Shown here one piece after another: positions 10,808 to 19,716 of a stretch of DNA of 64,000 nucleotides. The position numbers and the translations under genes were made by a program. A model generated the notes under the pieces. That model saw only the letters and a program-made list of their open reading frames with translations, made no database searches and was not told the DNA's origin. The stretch is from assembly GCA_016709845.1 (NCBI GenBank), contig JADJMA010000008.1, positions 1-64,000 on the forward strand. The letters are read 5' to 3'. How positions within the stretch are numbered: position 1 is the first letter of the stretch; each line of letters opens with the position of its first letter. The DNA comes from Flammeovirgaceae bacterium. Its GTDB lineage: Bacteria; Bacteroidota; Bacteroidia; Cytophagales; Cyclobacteriaceae.

Positions 10808-10845
10808 CAGGGTTACGGGTGACCAGTAACCGGTAACCAGTTTCC

Positions 10846-11055
10846 ATGAATGAAAATAGAAAGCAACCCACCTCTCTACTTAAATATAGCAGCTTGGGGG
10901 TGCAGATGGTAGTCACACTTGGGGTGGGCGCCTGGTTGGGTCAAAAGCTAGATCATTACTTCAATTTTAAATTTCCTGTCTTCCTGATCACTTTCGTGTT
11001 TCTGCTATTTGGTGGGCTCATGGTTCAACTTTATCGAACTCTTAACAAAGACTAG
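10846..11055 (+). CDS. AtpZ/AtpI-like ATP synthase accessory membrane protein
   Basis: A 69-residue protein with two membrane helices (SLGVQMVVTLGVGAWLGQKL and FPVFLITFVFLLFGGLMVQL) separated by a short charged loop (DHYFNFK). The size, the GAWLGQKLD motif between helices and the position just ahead of the F0 genes match the AtpZ/AtpI group, which helps c-ring assembly or ion uptake. The preceding 38-bp spacer has the short direct and inverted repeats GGTTACGGGT/CCAGTAACC/GGTAACC. The next gene starts four bases after the stop. Confidence 0.8.
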   Translation: MNENRKQPTSLLKYSSLGVQMVVTLGVGAWLGQKLDHYFNFKFPVFLITFVFLLFGGLMVQLYRTLNKD

Positions 11056-11058
11056 CTG

Positions 11059-11424
11059 GTGGCTCGCTTTTTTCTTAGTCTTTCAGGTGTAGCATTGCTT
11101 GTTGGGTTTACTTGCTGGATTGGGTCGGTACTAGGCTGGTGGGTGCTGCCTTTATTTTGGAGAGAAGTTATTTTTTTTGGGTTTGCCTTTACAGGAATAA
11201 TCACCTACAACCTCTTTTTATTAAGACGAAAACAACCCCAGTCGTTTGTTCAGTTCTATCTTTTATCAATAATCCTGAAAATGATTATTGGGCTGGCTTT
11301 TGTTTTCTTTCTGATCTGGAAATCCCCGACTGAAATAAGGGGCAACGTTGGATTATTTCTACTCACCTATTTGCTATTTACCCTGGTTGAGGTCTTCGTA
11401 TTGATGCGGAAGGGCAACGGCTAA
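11059..11424 (+). CDS. Small membrane protein of the atp locus, unknown function
   Basis: 121 residues from a GTG start placed four bases after the AtpZ-like stop. Four hydrophobic segments are visible: LSLSGVALLVGFTCWIGSVL, FFGFAFTGIITYNLFLL, FYLLSIILKMIIGLAFVFFL and LFLLTYLLFTLVEVFVL. No motif identifies it. The position between an AtpZ-like gene and atpB resembles the atpI slot of other phyla, so a role in F0 assembly is inference from position only. Tight spacing argues it is translated with the gene before it. Confidence 0.6.
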   Translation: MARFFLSLSGVALLVGFTCWIGSVLGWWVLPLFWREVIFFGFAFTGIITYNLFLLRRKQPQSFVQFYLLSIILKMIIGLAFVFFLIWKSPTEIRGNVGLFLLTYLLFTLVEVFVLMRKGNG

Positions 11425-11478
11425 GAATCCTTTTTAAGCAGGCAGATTATTAGCCAAAATTCGGGGAAAACAATTTTT

Positions 11479-11504
11479 TTGAGAATGGATAATTGATACT
11501 TTTG
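11479..11504 (+). promoter_or_regulatory. Promoter for the atpB-G operon
   Basis: TACTTTTG at 11497-11504 matches the Bacteroidota -7 consensus TAnnTTTG. A TTG at 11479-11481 lies upstream with a 15-bp spacer, shorter than the usual 19-20. The predicted transcript would start about 25-30 bp ahead of the atpB ATG at 11537. This separates expression of the main ATP synthase genes from the two small genes upstream. Confidence 0.55.
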
Positions 11505-11536
11505 CAGTCCCATTAAAAGCCTTTGTTCCGATACTA

Positions 11537-12560
11537 ATGAATAAGCTGTTTTTTGATTCAAAATCAACGTTTCTATCTCTCTTTTGATCGTTTTAACGAG
11601 CGTTTTACGCCCGTTTTAGCCTCAGAAGAAGAAGGCCATAAAGAGTCGGAGCCCTTTAATGCCAGTGAGGTGATTTTGGAGCACGTAAAGGACAATCACC
11701 AATGGCACATAGCTGATTGGCTAGTGATTCCGCTTCCTATCATTGTTTATTCCGAGGAAAAGGGATTGGATGTTTTTATGTCCAGTAATTTTTATGATCA
11801 TCATAAAGAAGTAGACTACAACGGGTATAAATTAGAACATAACCACATTACGATTGCTGAATCCGGCAAATCAGTATTCGATCTTTCAATAACCAAGAAT
11901 GTGCTGATGCTGCTAATCACTTCAGGACTTCTGCTGTTTGTTTTTGGATCAACGGCTAAGGGTGCTAAGGCGAATAAAGGAAGAGCGCCTAAAGGAATTC
12001 AATCATTCTTTGAGCCGGTGATTATTTTTGTTCGCGATGAAATTGTAAAACCAAACATTGGCCCTAAGTACGAGAAGTATTTGCCTTACATACTCACGCT
12101 GTTCTTCTTTATTTTATTTGGAAACCTATTAGGCCTTCTACCCGGAGCCGCTAACCTTACGGGAAACATTGCCGTTACGATGACCCTTGCCGTGTTAACA
12201 TTTTTAATCACAACATTTAGTGGTAACAAAGGATACTGGGGGCACGTGTTTTGGACACCCGGTGTGCCGCTTTGGCTACGGACAGTTATTTTGCCAGTAG
12301 AAATAGTCGGCCTTTTCACGAAGCCATTTTCATTGATGATTCGTTTGTTTGTGGCCATCACCGCAGGTCACATTGTAATCTTAGGGATTATCTGCCTTAC
12401 GTTTATTTTTAAAAGCATTGCGGTTGGGATTGGAGCGTCATTGATGTCCTTGTTTATTAATTTGATTGAGTTGTTGGTAGCAGCCATTCAAGCGTATGTT
12501 TTTGCTATGTTCACATCGCTATATATTGGTATGGCCGTGCAAGAACCTGAGCATCATTAA
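11537..12560 (+). CDS. atpB: ATP synthase F0 subunit a (with signal peptide), two compensating shifts
   Basis: Proton-channel subunit of the F-type ATP synthase in the inner membrane. The C-terminal two thirds carries five to six helices, with the essential Arg helix in TKPFSLMIRLFVAITAGH and the final helices ending AVQEPEHH. A long hydrophilic N-terminal domain (residues about 35-125) is typical of the phylum. ATG 11537 gives MNKLFFDSKSTFLSLF and, after two apparent one-base losses near 11583 and 11608, a hydrophobic core and PVLASEEE, which is a cleavable signal peptide. Reading from TTG 11553 keeps the frame open but replaces the signal with an implausible Arg/Asn-rich stretch. The gene is followed by atpE. 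Confidence 0.93.
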
Positions 12561-12625
12561 AAAGAATTAAAGATATCCCTGCGGCTAAAAGTCGTAGGGC
12601 TTGTTTCACTTAAATAAATCATAAT

Positions 12626-12874
12626 ATGTTAACCGTTCTTTTAGACATCTATCTGGCAGTAATGGGCGCAGGTATTGGTGCTGGTCTGGCTGCAATTGGC
12701 GCTGGAATTGGTATTGGCCGCATTGGTGGTTCTGCTATGGAAGGTATGGCTCGTCAGCCAGAAGCTTCAGGCAAAATCCAAAATGCGATGCTTATTATTG
12801 CGGCATTGATTGAGGTGGCTGCGCTTTTTGCGTTGGTTATCGCCTTCATTGTAGCAACAAACGCTAAGGTGTAA
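12626..12874 (+). CDS. atpE: ATP synthase F0 subunit c
   Basis: An 82-residue proteolipid hairpin that forms the rotating c-ring. The first helix is glycine-rich (GAGIGAGLAAIGAGIGIGRI). The polar loop is ARQPEA, and the second helix contains the ion-binding Glu in AALIEVAALFAL. Residues next to this Glu are Val and Ala rather than the Ser/Thr pair of sodium-type rings, so proton coupling is the likely mode (inference from motif). An intrinsic-terminator-like hairpin follows eight bases after the stop codon. Confidence 0.96.
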   Translation: MLTVLLDIYLAVMGAGIGAGLAAIGAGIGIGRIGGSAMEGMARQPEASGKIQNAMLIIAALIEVAALFALVIAFIVATNAKV

Positions 12875-12881
12875 AAAAACT

Positions 12882-12911
12882 TGCCTCAGCAATGGGCTGA
12901 GGCAGTTTTTT
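12882..12911 (+). terminator. Terminator-like hairpin between atpE and atpF
   Basis: TGCCTCAG (12882-12889) pairs perfectly with CTGAGGCA (12897-12904) around a seven-base loop, followed by G and six T. This has the form of a Rho-independent terminator. It sits inside the atp operon, so it probably lets part of the transcripts end after atpE. That would raise the c-subunit message relative to the distal genes. Confidence 0.75.
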
Positions 12912-12954
12912 AAAAATGGTTTACAGAAAGTAACGCGACTTAATTATTTAGAAT

Positions 12955-13449
12955 ATGGATTTGCTATTACCCGAGTCAGGCCTTGTCATTTGGCAGTTAG
13001 TAATTTTCCTCGGTTTGTTTTTCTTGCTGGCAAAGTTTGCGTGGAAACCAATTCTCACGTCACTTAAGGAGCGTGAAGAATCAATACAACAAGCGTTGGA
13101 TTCGGCCGAGAGCGCAAAAAAAGAAATGGCCAGTCTGAAAGCCGATAATGAAATACTTTTACGTGAAACCCGTGAAGAGCGTGACAAAATTTTGCGCGAT
13201 GCGCGCGAAGCAGGTAATAGAATTCACGATCAGGCACAAGCAGACGCGAAGAAGAATGCCGATCGTTTGATCGAAGATGCGAAAGCAGTTATTCAAACAG
13301 AAAAGAATGCTGCCCTTCGGGACGTGAAAGAACAGGTGGCCATGTTCTCTCTTGAGATTGCTGAAAAGCTTATCAAGAAAAACCTGTCTGACGATAAAGC
13401 GCAGAAGGAATTGGCAAACACGTTCATCAAAGATTTAAAACTTAACTAA
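12955..13449 (+). CDS. atpF: ATP synthase F0 subunit b
   Basis: A 164-residue peripheral-stalk subunit. One N-terminal membrane helix (LVIWQLVIFLGLFFLLAKFA) is followed by a long Ala/Glu/Lys/Arg-rich coiled coil (for example EESIQQALDSAESAKKEMA) that dimerises and binds the delta subunit. The start ATG has no close competitor, and the length is normal. It ends four bases before atpH, consistent with translational coupling. Confidence 0.96.
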   Translation: MDLLLPESGLVIWQLVIFLGLFFLLAKFAWKPILTSLKEREESIQQALDSAESAKKEMASLKADNEILLRETREERDKILRDAREAGNRIHDQAQADAKKNADRLIEDAKAVIQTEKNAALRDVKEQVAMFSLEIAEKLIKKNLSDDKAQKELANTFIKDLKLN

Positions 13450-13452
13450 TCC

Positions 13453-14013
13453 ATGGCAGACGCACGGGTAGCCTCCAGATATGTTAAGTCCTTGCTAGGA
13501 TTGGCAGTGGAGCGTGGGGTATTGGAAGAAGTGAACGAAGACATGAGCATGTTTGATAGGGTTTGTGCCAGCAACCGTGATTTTGTGAATATGCTGCGCA
13601 GCCCGATCATCCGCCATGAAAAAAAGAATAATGTTTTAGAAAAATTATTTAAGGGTAGAGTGAACCCGCTCACCTTTGATGTTATAGATATTCTTACCCG
13701 CAAAAATCGAGAGCCGTTATTGCCCGCTATTGCCAAAGAATTTCATGTAGAATACAATGCCTATAAAGGAATTGGTAAAGCAACGGTAACCACTACGGTG
13801 CCTATGGATGCTGCATTACGTGCAGAGATTGAAGCGGTGGTAAAACAACTAAGCAACAAAACAAAAATTGAATTGATAGAAAATGTAGACCCCGGCTTGC
13901 TAGGTGGTTTTGTTTTGAATGTAGAAGATCGTCAAATCGATGCATCTATTAAATCAAAATTGAAGCACTTGAAACTACAGTTTTCTGAAAACCCTTTTGT
14001 AAAAGAATTTTAA
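13453..14013 (+). CDS. atpH: ATP synthase F1 subunit delta
   Basis: 186 residues, normal for the OSCP/delta family, linking the peripheral stalk to the top of the alpha/beta hexamer. The N-terminal helical domain begins ADARVASRYVKSLLGLAVER. The C-terminal domain carries the family signature around ENVDPGLLGGFVLNVEDRQI with the usual 'D.S...KL..L' end. No break is seen. It lies between atpF and atpA in the canonical order. Confidence 0.95.
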   Translation: MADARVASRYVKSLLGLAVERGVLEEVNEDMSMFDRVCASNRDFVNMLRSPIIRHEKKNNVLEKLFKGRVNPLTFDVIDILTRKNREPLLPAIAKEFHVEYNAYKGIGKATVTTTVPMDAALRAEIEAVVKQLSNKTKIELIENVDPGLLGGFVLNVEDRQIDASIKSKLKHLKLQFSENPFVKEF

Positions 14014-14045
14014 TACCGAAAGAACAAACGATTAACGAATAAGTT

Positions 14046-15532
14046 ATGGCAGAAATCAGACCCGAAGAAGTATCAGCAATATTGAGAGAACAACTATCAC
14101 AGTCACGCACTGATGCTCAATTAGAGGAAGTAGGCACCGTGCTAACCATTGGCGATGGCGTTGCGCGTGTTTATGGACTTACCAAAGCACAGGCGGGTGA
14201 GCTTATTGAATTTGAAAATGGACTTAAAGCACTTATTCTAAATCTCGAAGAGGACAACGTGGGAGCCGTATTGTTGGGTGATGGACAAGGGATTAAAGAA
14301 GGCGCAACAGTTAAGCGTACCGGTCTGATTGCCTCTGTAAAGGTTGGTGAAGGTTTATTAGGCCGTGTCGTTGACACCTTGGCTCAGCCAATCGATGGTA
14401 AGGGACCGATAGACGGTCAACTTTACGAAATGCCGTTAGAGCGTAAAGCTCCGGGTGTAATCTTCCGTCAGCCTGTAAATGAACCGTTACAAACGGGGAT
14501 CAAAGCGATCGATGCAATGATTCCAATCGGTCGCGGACAACGCGAGTTGATTATTGGTGATCGTCAAACCGGAAAAACTGCAGTAGCAATTGACGCGATT
14601 ATCAACCAAAAGAATTTTACGAAAAAGGAGAACCGGTTTATTGTATTTATGTTGCTATAGGTCAGAAAGCTTCTACCGTAGCAGGTGTTGCTGCAACTCT
14701 TGGAGAAAGCGGGTGCCTTAAAATATACAGTTATTGTTTGCGCATCGGCAGCAGACCCTGCACCTATGCAATTCTTCGCACCGTTTACCGGGGCTGCTAT
14801 TGGTGAATTCTTCCGAGATACGGGTCGTCCGGCATTGGTTATTTATGATGACTTGTCGAAACAAGCCGTTGCTTATCGCGAAGTTTCTTTGCTCTTAAGA
14901 AGACCTCCGGGCCGCGAAGCTTATCCGGGTCCACCATCATTAAAAGGTATTGTAAAGGGGGAGGTTCGTTAACGGCACTTCCTATTATTGAAACACAAGC
15001 GAATGACGTTTCGGCTTATATTCCTACCAACGTTATTTCTATTACTGATGGACAGATATTTCTTGAGACTAACCTGTTTAACTCAGGTATTCGCCCGGCT
15101 ATCAACGTAGGTATTTCGGTATCGCGCGTGGGCGGTAATGCTCAGATTAAATCAATGAAGAAAGTAGCTGGAACTTTAAAACTTGATCAGGCTCAGTTCC
15201 GTGAATTGGAAGCATTTTCAAAATTTGGATCGGATTTGGATGCGGTAACAAAACTTACGATTGAGCGTGGTCGCAGAAACACGGAAGTACTGAAGCAGCC
15301 ACAATATGCACCGGTACCTGTGGAAGATCAGGTGGCCATGATTCTTACTTCTACGAAAGGATATATCGATAAGGTGCCTGTTGAAAAAGTAAAAGCATTT
15401 GAAAAAGAATTTATCGAACTCATGCGTGCGCAGCATAAACAAGTTATGGATAATTTCAGAGCGGGGAAGTTTGAAGATGCGGATGTGGCCTTAGTTAAGA
15501 AGGTAGCTACAGAATTGGCGTCTAAGTATTGA
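14046..15532 (+). CDS. atpA: ATP synthase F1 subunit alpha, frameshifted and internally shortened
   Basis: Non-catalytic nucleotide-binding subunit of F1. The beta-barrel domain (about residues 1-95) is followed by the P-loop GDRQTGKTAVAIDAI near residue 180, the stretch PALVIYDDLSKQAVAYREV, and the C-terminal helical domain. The frame shifts near 14640, near 14700 (GVAATLE/KAGALKY) and near 14965 (GIVKGGG/SLTALP). In addition, GREAYPG is followed directly by PPSLKG: the highly conserved segment of about 30 residues that contains the VFYLHSRLLERAA motif is absent at about 14930. The total is about 495 codons against roughly 525 expected. Since the gene is essential, assembly loss is more likely than a true deletion. 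Confidence 0.95.
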
Positions 15533-15620
15533 TTTGAATATTTGAAAATTAGTCGATTTGAAATGAGTGCAGGCAGACTGCATTTTCGAATCTTCAAATT
15601 GGCTAATTAACTAATTAAGT

Positions 15621-16499
15621 ATGGCAAGTTTAAAGGAAGTTAAAAGTCGGATCACCTCAGTAATCTCAACGCAGCAGATTACCAAAGCCATGAAGATGGT
15701 TGCTGCTGCTAAGCTGAGAAAATCGCAAGAGCGTATTACTCAGATGCGCCCATTTGCCCATAAGCTTAACCAACTTTTTCAAAACCTTTCCGCTGCGGGG
15801 CAAGGCGAACAGGCTTAGTATAATACGACACGCGCTGAAGAGAAAATATTAATAGTGGCAGTAAGTTCTGATCGTGGACTTTGTGGTTCTTTTAATAGTA
15901 CTGTGCTAAAAGCAGTTAACCGTCTAATCACCGAGAAGTATGCTACCCAGGCAGCTAAAGGGAACGTAACTATTTTGCCCTTGGGGAAAAAGGCATTTGA
16001 ATTCTTCGGTAAGCGCAACAACAAAATGATTGCTGATCATTACAATGTGTTTCAGGGATTATCTTATGCCAGTATTTCCGTTATTGCTGAATACCTAATG
16101 AATTCATTTCAGCGGGGCGAATACGATAAAATAGAAATTGTTTATAACGAGTTTAAGAATGTAGCCACTCAGATTCTGCGAGTTGAACAGTTTTTACCCG
16201 TGCAAATGCCTGAGAAAAGTCATGCAACAGTAGAGACGGATTACATCTATTTGCCTAATCAGGAAGATATTATATCAGGCCTGGTTCCAAAAGCATTAAA
16301 GATTCAATTATTTAAAGCCGTGTTGGATTCTAATGCGGCAGAGAATGGCGCACGCATGACCGCTATGGACAAGGCGACTGAAAATGCGGGTGATTTATTA
16401 AAAGATTTAAAACTTACCTATAACCGTACGCGACAAGCAGCTATTACCAAAGAAATTTTGGAGATTGTTGCCGGGGCAGAGGCACTTAAAACTTCTTGA
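15621..16499 (+). CDS. atpG: ATP synthase F1 subunit gamma, with in-frame TAG
   Basis: Central rotor shaft of F1, about 293 residues. The N-terminal helix ASLKEVKSRITSVISTQQIT and the C-terminal helix with AITKEILEIVAGAEAL form the family coiled coil. The middle Rossmann-like domain contains AVSSDRGLCGSFN. A TAG at 15816-15818 interrupts the gene, but the same frame continues on both sides (GQGEQA, stop, YNTTRAEEKILIVAVSSDRG). The break is therefore a substitution or a balanced set of indels. Apart from that, the length and motifs are normal. It is the last gene of this atp operon; the beta and epsilon genes are not in the window. Confidence 0.95.
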
Positions 16500-16518
16500 T
16501 GATTTAATTAAATGATAG

Positions 16519-16547
16519 AAAGCTCCTCTACCAGGAGCTTTTTTTAT
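16519..16547 (+). terminator. Rho-independent terminator after atpG
   Basis: AAAGCTCCT (16519-16527) and AGGAGCTTT (16533-16541) form a perfect nine-pair stem with a five-base loop, followed by a T run. It lies 20 bp after the atpG stop and just before the next start codon, so it ends the ATP synthase operon. Confidence 0.9.
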
Positions 16548-16549
16548 TC

Positions 16550-17364
16550 ATGAAGGCAGTTGAACGCTTATATAAGTTATTTAACCTGCTTAACCTCGAT
16601 GTAGTGTTAGGGGCCGTTGTTTCTGCACTTTATTTCTCAAAACTTTTTTCTACAAAAGTTAATGTGTTTGGCATAATTACTCTGGGCCTTACGGTTTGGT
16701 TAATTTATACAGCCGACAGGCTGTTGGATGTTAAAAGTATGACGACTACACCAACATCCGAACGGCATAAGTTTCATCAAAAAAATTATAGTACCCTGCT
16801 GGTCATACTGGTTATTGTCACCTTGCTTGTAGCGATAGCTATACCGTTTCTTAATGAGCGCGTGATGATTGGTGGGCTATCATTGGCTGCTGTCATTGGC
16901 TTTTATTTGCTTCTGCAAAAGTATTTACCGCTAAAGGAATTTGTGGTGGCTGGGCTCTATACTTTTGGTGTGCTTCTCCCTTCGTGGAGATTGCAAACGG
17001 AATTGATTTCAATAGATCATATACTTTTAGTCGTACAGTTTTTTATTGTTGCCCTTGCCAACGTATTGATTTTTTCATGGTTCGAATTCGAAGCCGATAC
17101 GCGAGATGGGCACACCTCCCTGGCAACCCGCTGGGGGAAGGGCCTTTGCACGAAACTTATCATCATACCGGGATGGCCAGCGTTTGCATTTCAGTCTGGA
17201 TGTTCATGTACAGTGAATACAAAATGGCCACGTTTATTTTCCTACTGATGACGGGTATTCTTATGGGTATTCTTTTTTTTCATTCCTACTTTTCAAAATA
17301 CTCGCGTTACCGCCTGTTGGGCGATGCGGTTTTCTTTCTTTCTATACTTGGATTGTTGTCATGA
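16550..17364 (+). CDS. UbiA-like prenyltransferase family membrane protein, frameshifted
   Basis: About 271 residues with seven or eight membrane helices. Two Asp-rich stretches, YTADRLLD near residue 62 and FEFEADTRDGHTS near 180, sit where UbiA-family prenyltransferases bind Mg-diphosphate, although the first is not a canonical NDxxD motif. A shift near 17150 splits it: the first frame continues as a low-hydrophobicity tail, while the second carries the last helices (ATFIFLLMTGILMGILFF, AVFFLSILGLLS). The substrate cannot be told. Its TGA overlaps the ATG of the methyltransferase (ATGA at 17361), so the two are coupled. A quinone or lipid-linked pathway is possible but unproven. Confidence 0.6.
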
Positions 17365-17979
17365 GTGAACAAATAGCTCGTGGCTTTGATCGGTTGGCGC
17401 CATTTTATGATTCACTGGCCCGGTTGATTATTGGAAAGGGATTAAACAGTCGCAATTACACTTCTTAAATTGCCTGAGCGGAAAAAGTAAGGTGTTGGTT
17501 TTAGGTGGAGGCACCGGATGGATACTTCCATACCTTTATGAGATTAATCCAAAATTTGAGATCCACTACATCGATGTTTCTAAAAATATGATTGCCCACG
17601 CGAAAGGAAAGGTGTCGTCAGTAAATAACATTCAATTTATGGTGGGCACTGTAGAGAATATTACTGATCATGATTTTGATTGTGTGGTTACAAATTTCTA
17701 TCTGGATCTTTTTGATAATGCAAAACTGGAGGAGCTAGTGCCTCAAATTAAAGTCAGCTTGCTGCCTGGCGCCTATTGGCTGCAACAGATTTTGTGGCCA
17801 TCACGCGATGGCATAGGGTAATGCTCTGGGTCATGTATCGATTCTTCTGACTAACCACAGGCCTTAGAAATCTTCGGTTACCGACATGGCAGGCAAGATT
17901 AGTTAATGCCGGTGGCACCCTCATCGATCAAAAAAAATTTAGTCGCGACTTTATTCAAACAGTAGTTTTTAAGTTCTGA
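17361..17979 (+). CDS. Class I SAM-dependent methyltransferase, frameshifted
   Basis: About 206 residues. The N-terminus IARGFDRLAPFYDSLARLII is typical of small-molecule methyltransferases. SAM motif I is VLVLGGGTGW near residue 45; an acidic stretch, IHYIDVSKNMIAHAKGK, follows, and DCVVTNFYLDLF lies further on. Shifts near 17440 and around 17800-17860 break the frame; the third reading frame restores WVMYRFF and the end FIQTVVFKF. It overlaps the stop of the UbiA-like gene by four bases. The pairing of a UbiA-like protein with a methyltransferase recalls quinone or pigment modification, but no substrate can be assigned. Confidence 0.7.
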
Positions 17980-18118
17980 ATAGGACTAGGTAAATTAGAG
18001 AGGCACCCACTATATTGCTAACAAGCATAACACAATGGTTAGGTTGAGATTAGAAGAGTTTTTATTGGCCTCTGTGATCGATCCCATGCAATCCATGCCA
18101 TCGAACTAGCTCCTATTC
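17978..18118. repeat. Imperfect inverted repeat bounding the spacer before the PAS kinase
   Basis: GAATAGGACTAG at 17978-17989 is mirrored by CTAGCTCCTATTC at 18106-18118 (one inserted base). The 116 bp between them hold no convincing open frame. The rest of the 240-bp gap up to 18220 is AT-rich, with no recognised site. It could be a small non-autonomous element or chance. Confidence 0.3.
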
Positions 18119-18220
18119 CTAAGACATTTTAACTTTAAATAAATGAAACTTACGCTTCTCTTACGTTGTCCTATCTTATTTATAAAATCTACTTAACTTG
18201 TCCTTTCGTCTAAGAATCAA

Positions 18221-19716
18221 ATGAGTATTTCCAAGAGACTTCAGACTCTGACTACACAACAAATCATTGATAATCTACCGGTAGTTGTCTTTGAATATAC
18301 CGTTAACCCTGATGGGTCGAGAGATTTTACTTATCTCAGCGCATCATGCGAAAAAATATTGGGTGTACCTGGCGAGTTGCTTTTGAACGGATCGTATCCC
18401 ATGAAGGATTTTATTCATAGGGAAGATTGGGATCAGTTTGAAGTTTTGATTGGCAAGGCAATAGAAGATGTGGCGCCCTTTAAGTGGGAAGGTCGTATTT
18501 TCAATGTTCATGCTGAGGTTAAATGGATAGAAGCCATCTGCGAGCCGGTTAAGTTGCCGGATGGACGAATAGCGTGGAGTGGCATAATCAATAACATTCG
18601 CGAACGCAAAGAACTTGAACAGAAAAATCGAGAGTCGGATATCCGTAATCTTAAAACGGAAACACTTTTCTCAGAACTTTTTAATAGTTCGCCTATGGCC
18701 ATCGTGCTGCTTGATAGCGCTGGCAATGTAGAGCGAGTGAATCATGGATTTGAGTTGTTATTTGGCTACACCATCACCGAACTGCGCGGCAAGAGCCTTA
18801 ACCATTTTATAGTACCTCAAGCGTTGGAAGCGGAAGGAAATGATTTAAATACATTGATTTCATCAGAACAAATTGTACGTATTGAAACCATCCGCTTGCG
18901 CAGAGACGATGAAAAGATACCCGTTATTATTTATGGGGTGCCCGTTCATTTGGAAGATCAGGCTATTGGAATTTTTGGAGTGTATGTTGACATTTCCAAT
19001 CAGAAAAAAATTGAGGAGGAACTCAAAGTAAGAAACTCGGAATTGGACAACTTTGTGTATAAAGTTTCACATGACTTGCGTGCTCCGTTATCCTCTGTGC
19101 TAGGCTTGGTTAACTTGGCTCAAATGCCTGGGAATAATGACGACCCGCGACCTATTTAAAGATTATTGGTGAGAAGGTAGGGCAGCTGGATCATTTTATT
19201 AGCGATGTGCTCAGTCACTCCAAAAATCTGAAACTAGATGTAAAGACAGGGCCTATCGATTTTCAATCCATTATTGATAAAACCTTTAAGAATTTAAGCT
19301 ACATGCAGGGGTTGATAAATTCGAAAGAGAGGTCCATTCAAGGATCTGAATTTTCAAGTGATCCCTGGCGGATTGGGGAGATTTTCAGAAACCTGATTTC
19401 AAACGCGATCAAGTACAGAAATATAAAAAGTGAGAACGGTAAGGTTTCTATTTCTATTGAGACTACTCCAGAGCAGGCGAGTATTGTTTTTACCGATAAT
19501 GGTATTGGTATTAGCGAAGAAAGCCTGAGCAAAATATTTGAGATGTTTTATCGAGCCAGTGAGCAATCGGAAGGCTCAGGGTTGGGACTTTATATTGTAA
19601 AAAATGCTGTTGAAAAATTAGGCGGCCAAATGAATGAGTAGCCAGTAGGCGAAGGAACCACATTTGAAATAGTACTTCCGAATAAATTTTCTAATCTTTC
19701 TGTGCATGCAGGTTAA
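18221..19716 (+). CDS. PAS-domain sensor histidine kinase (soluble), frameshifted
   Basis: No membrane helix, so probably cytoplasmic. PAS domain 1 spans about residues 15-135 (TYLSASCEKILGVPGELLLN ... RIAWSGIINNI, a PAC end). PAS 2 spans about 155-270 (VLLDSAGNVERVNHGFELLF). The HisKA phosphoacceptor is in YKVSHDLRAPLSSVLGL. The ATPase domain shows the N box NLISNAIKYRN, G1 FTDNGIGIS, the F box IFEMFYRA and G2 GSGLGLYIVKN. The frame shifts near 19155. A TAG at 19639-19641 interrupts, yet the frame continues correctly as PVGEGTTFEIVLPN to a TAA at 19714. The GNAT-like gene starts within the last ten bases. No receiver gene is adjacent, so the partner is unknown. Confidence 0.88.

Noticed and set aside
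15816..19641. In-frame TAG codons in atpG and the PAS kinase considered as amber recoding
   Set aside because: Other breaks in the window are frame changes typical of read errors, and the only tRNA here is an ordinary valine tRNA. Nothing supports recoding.
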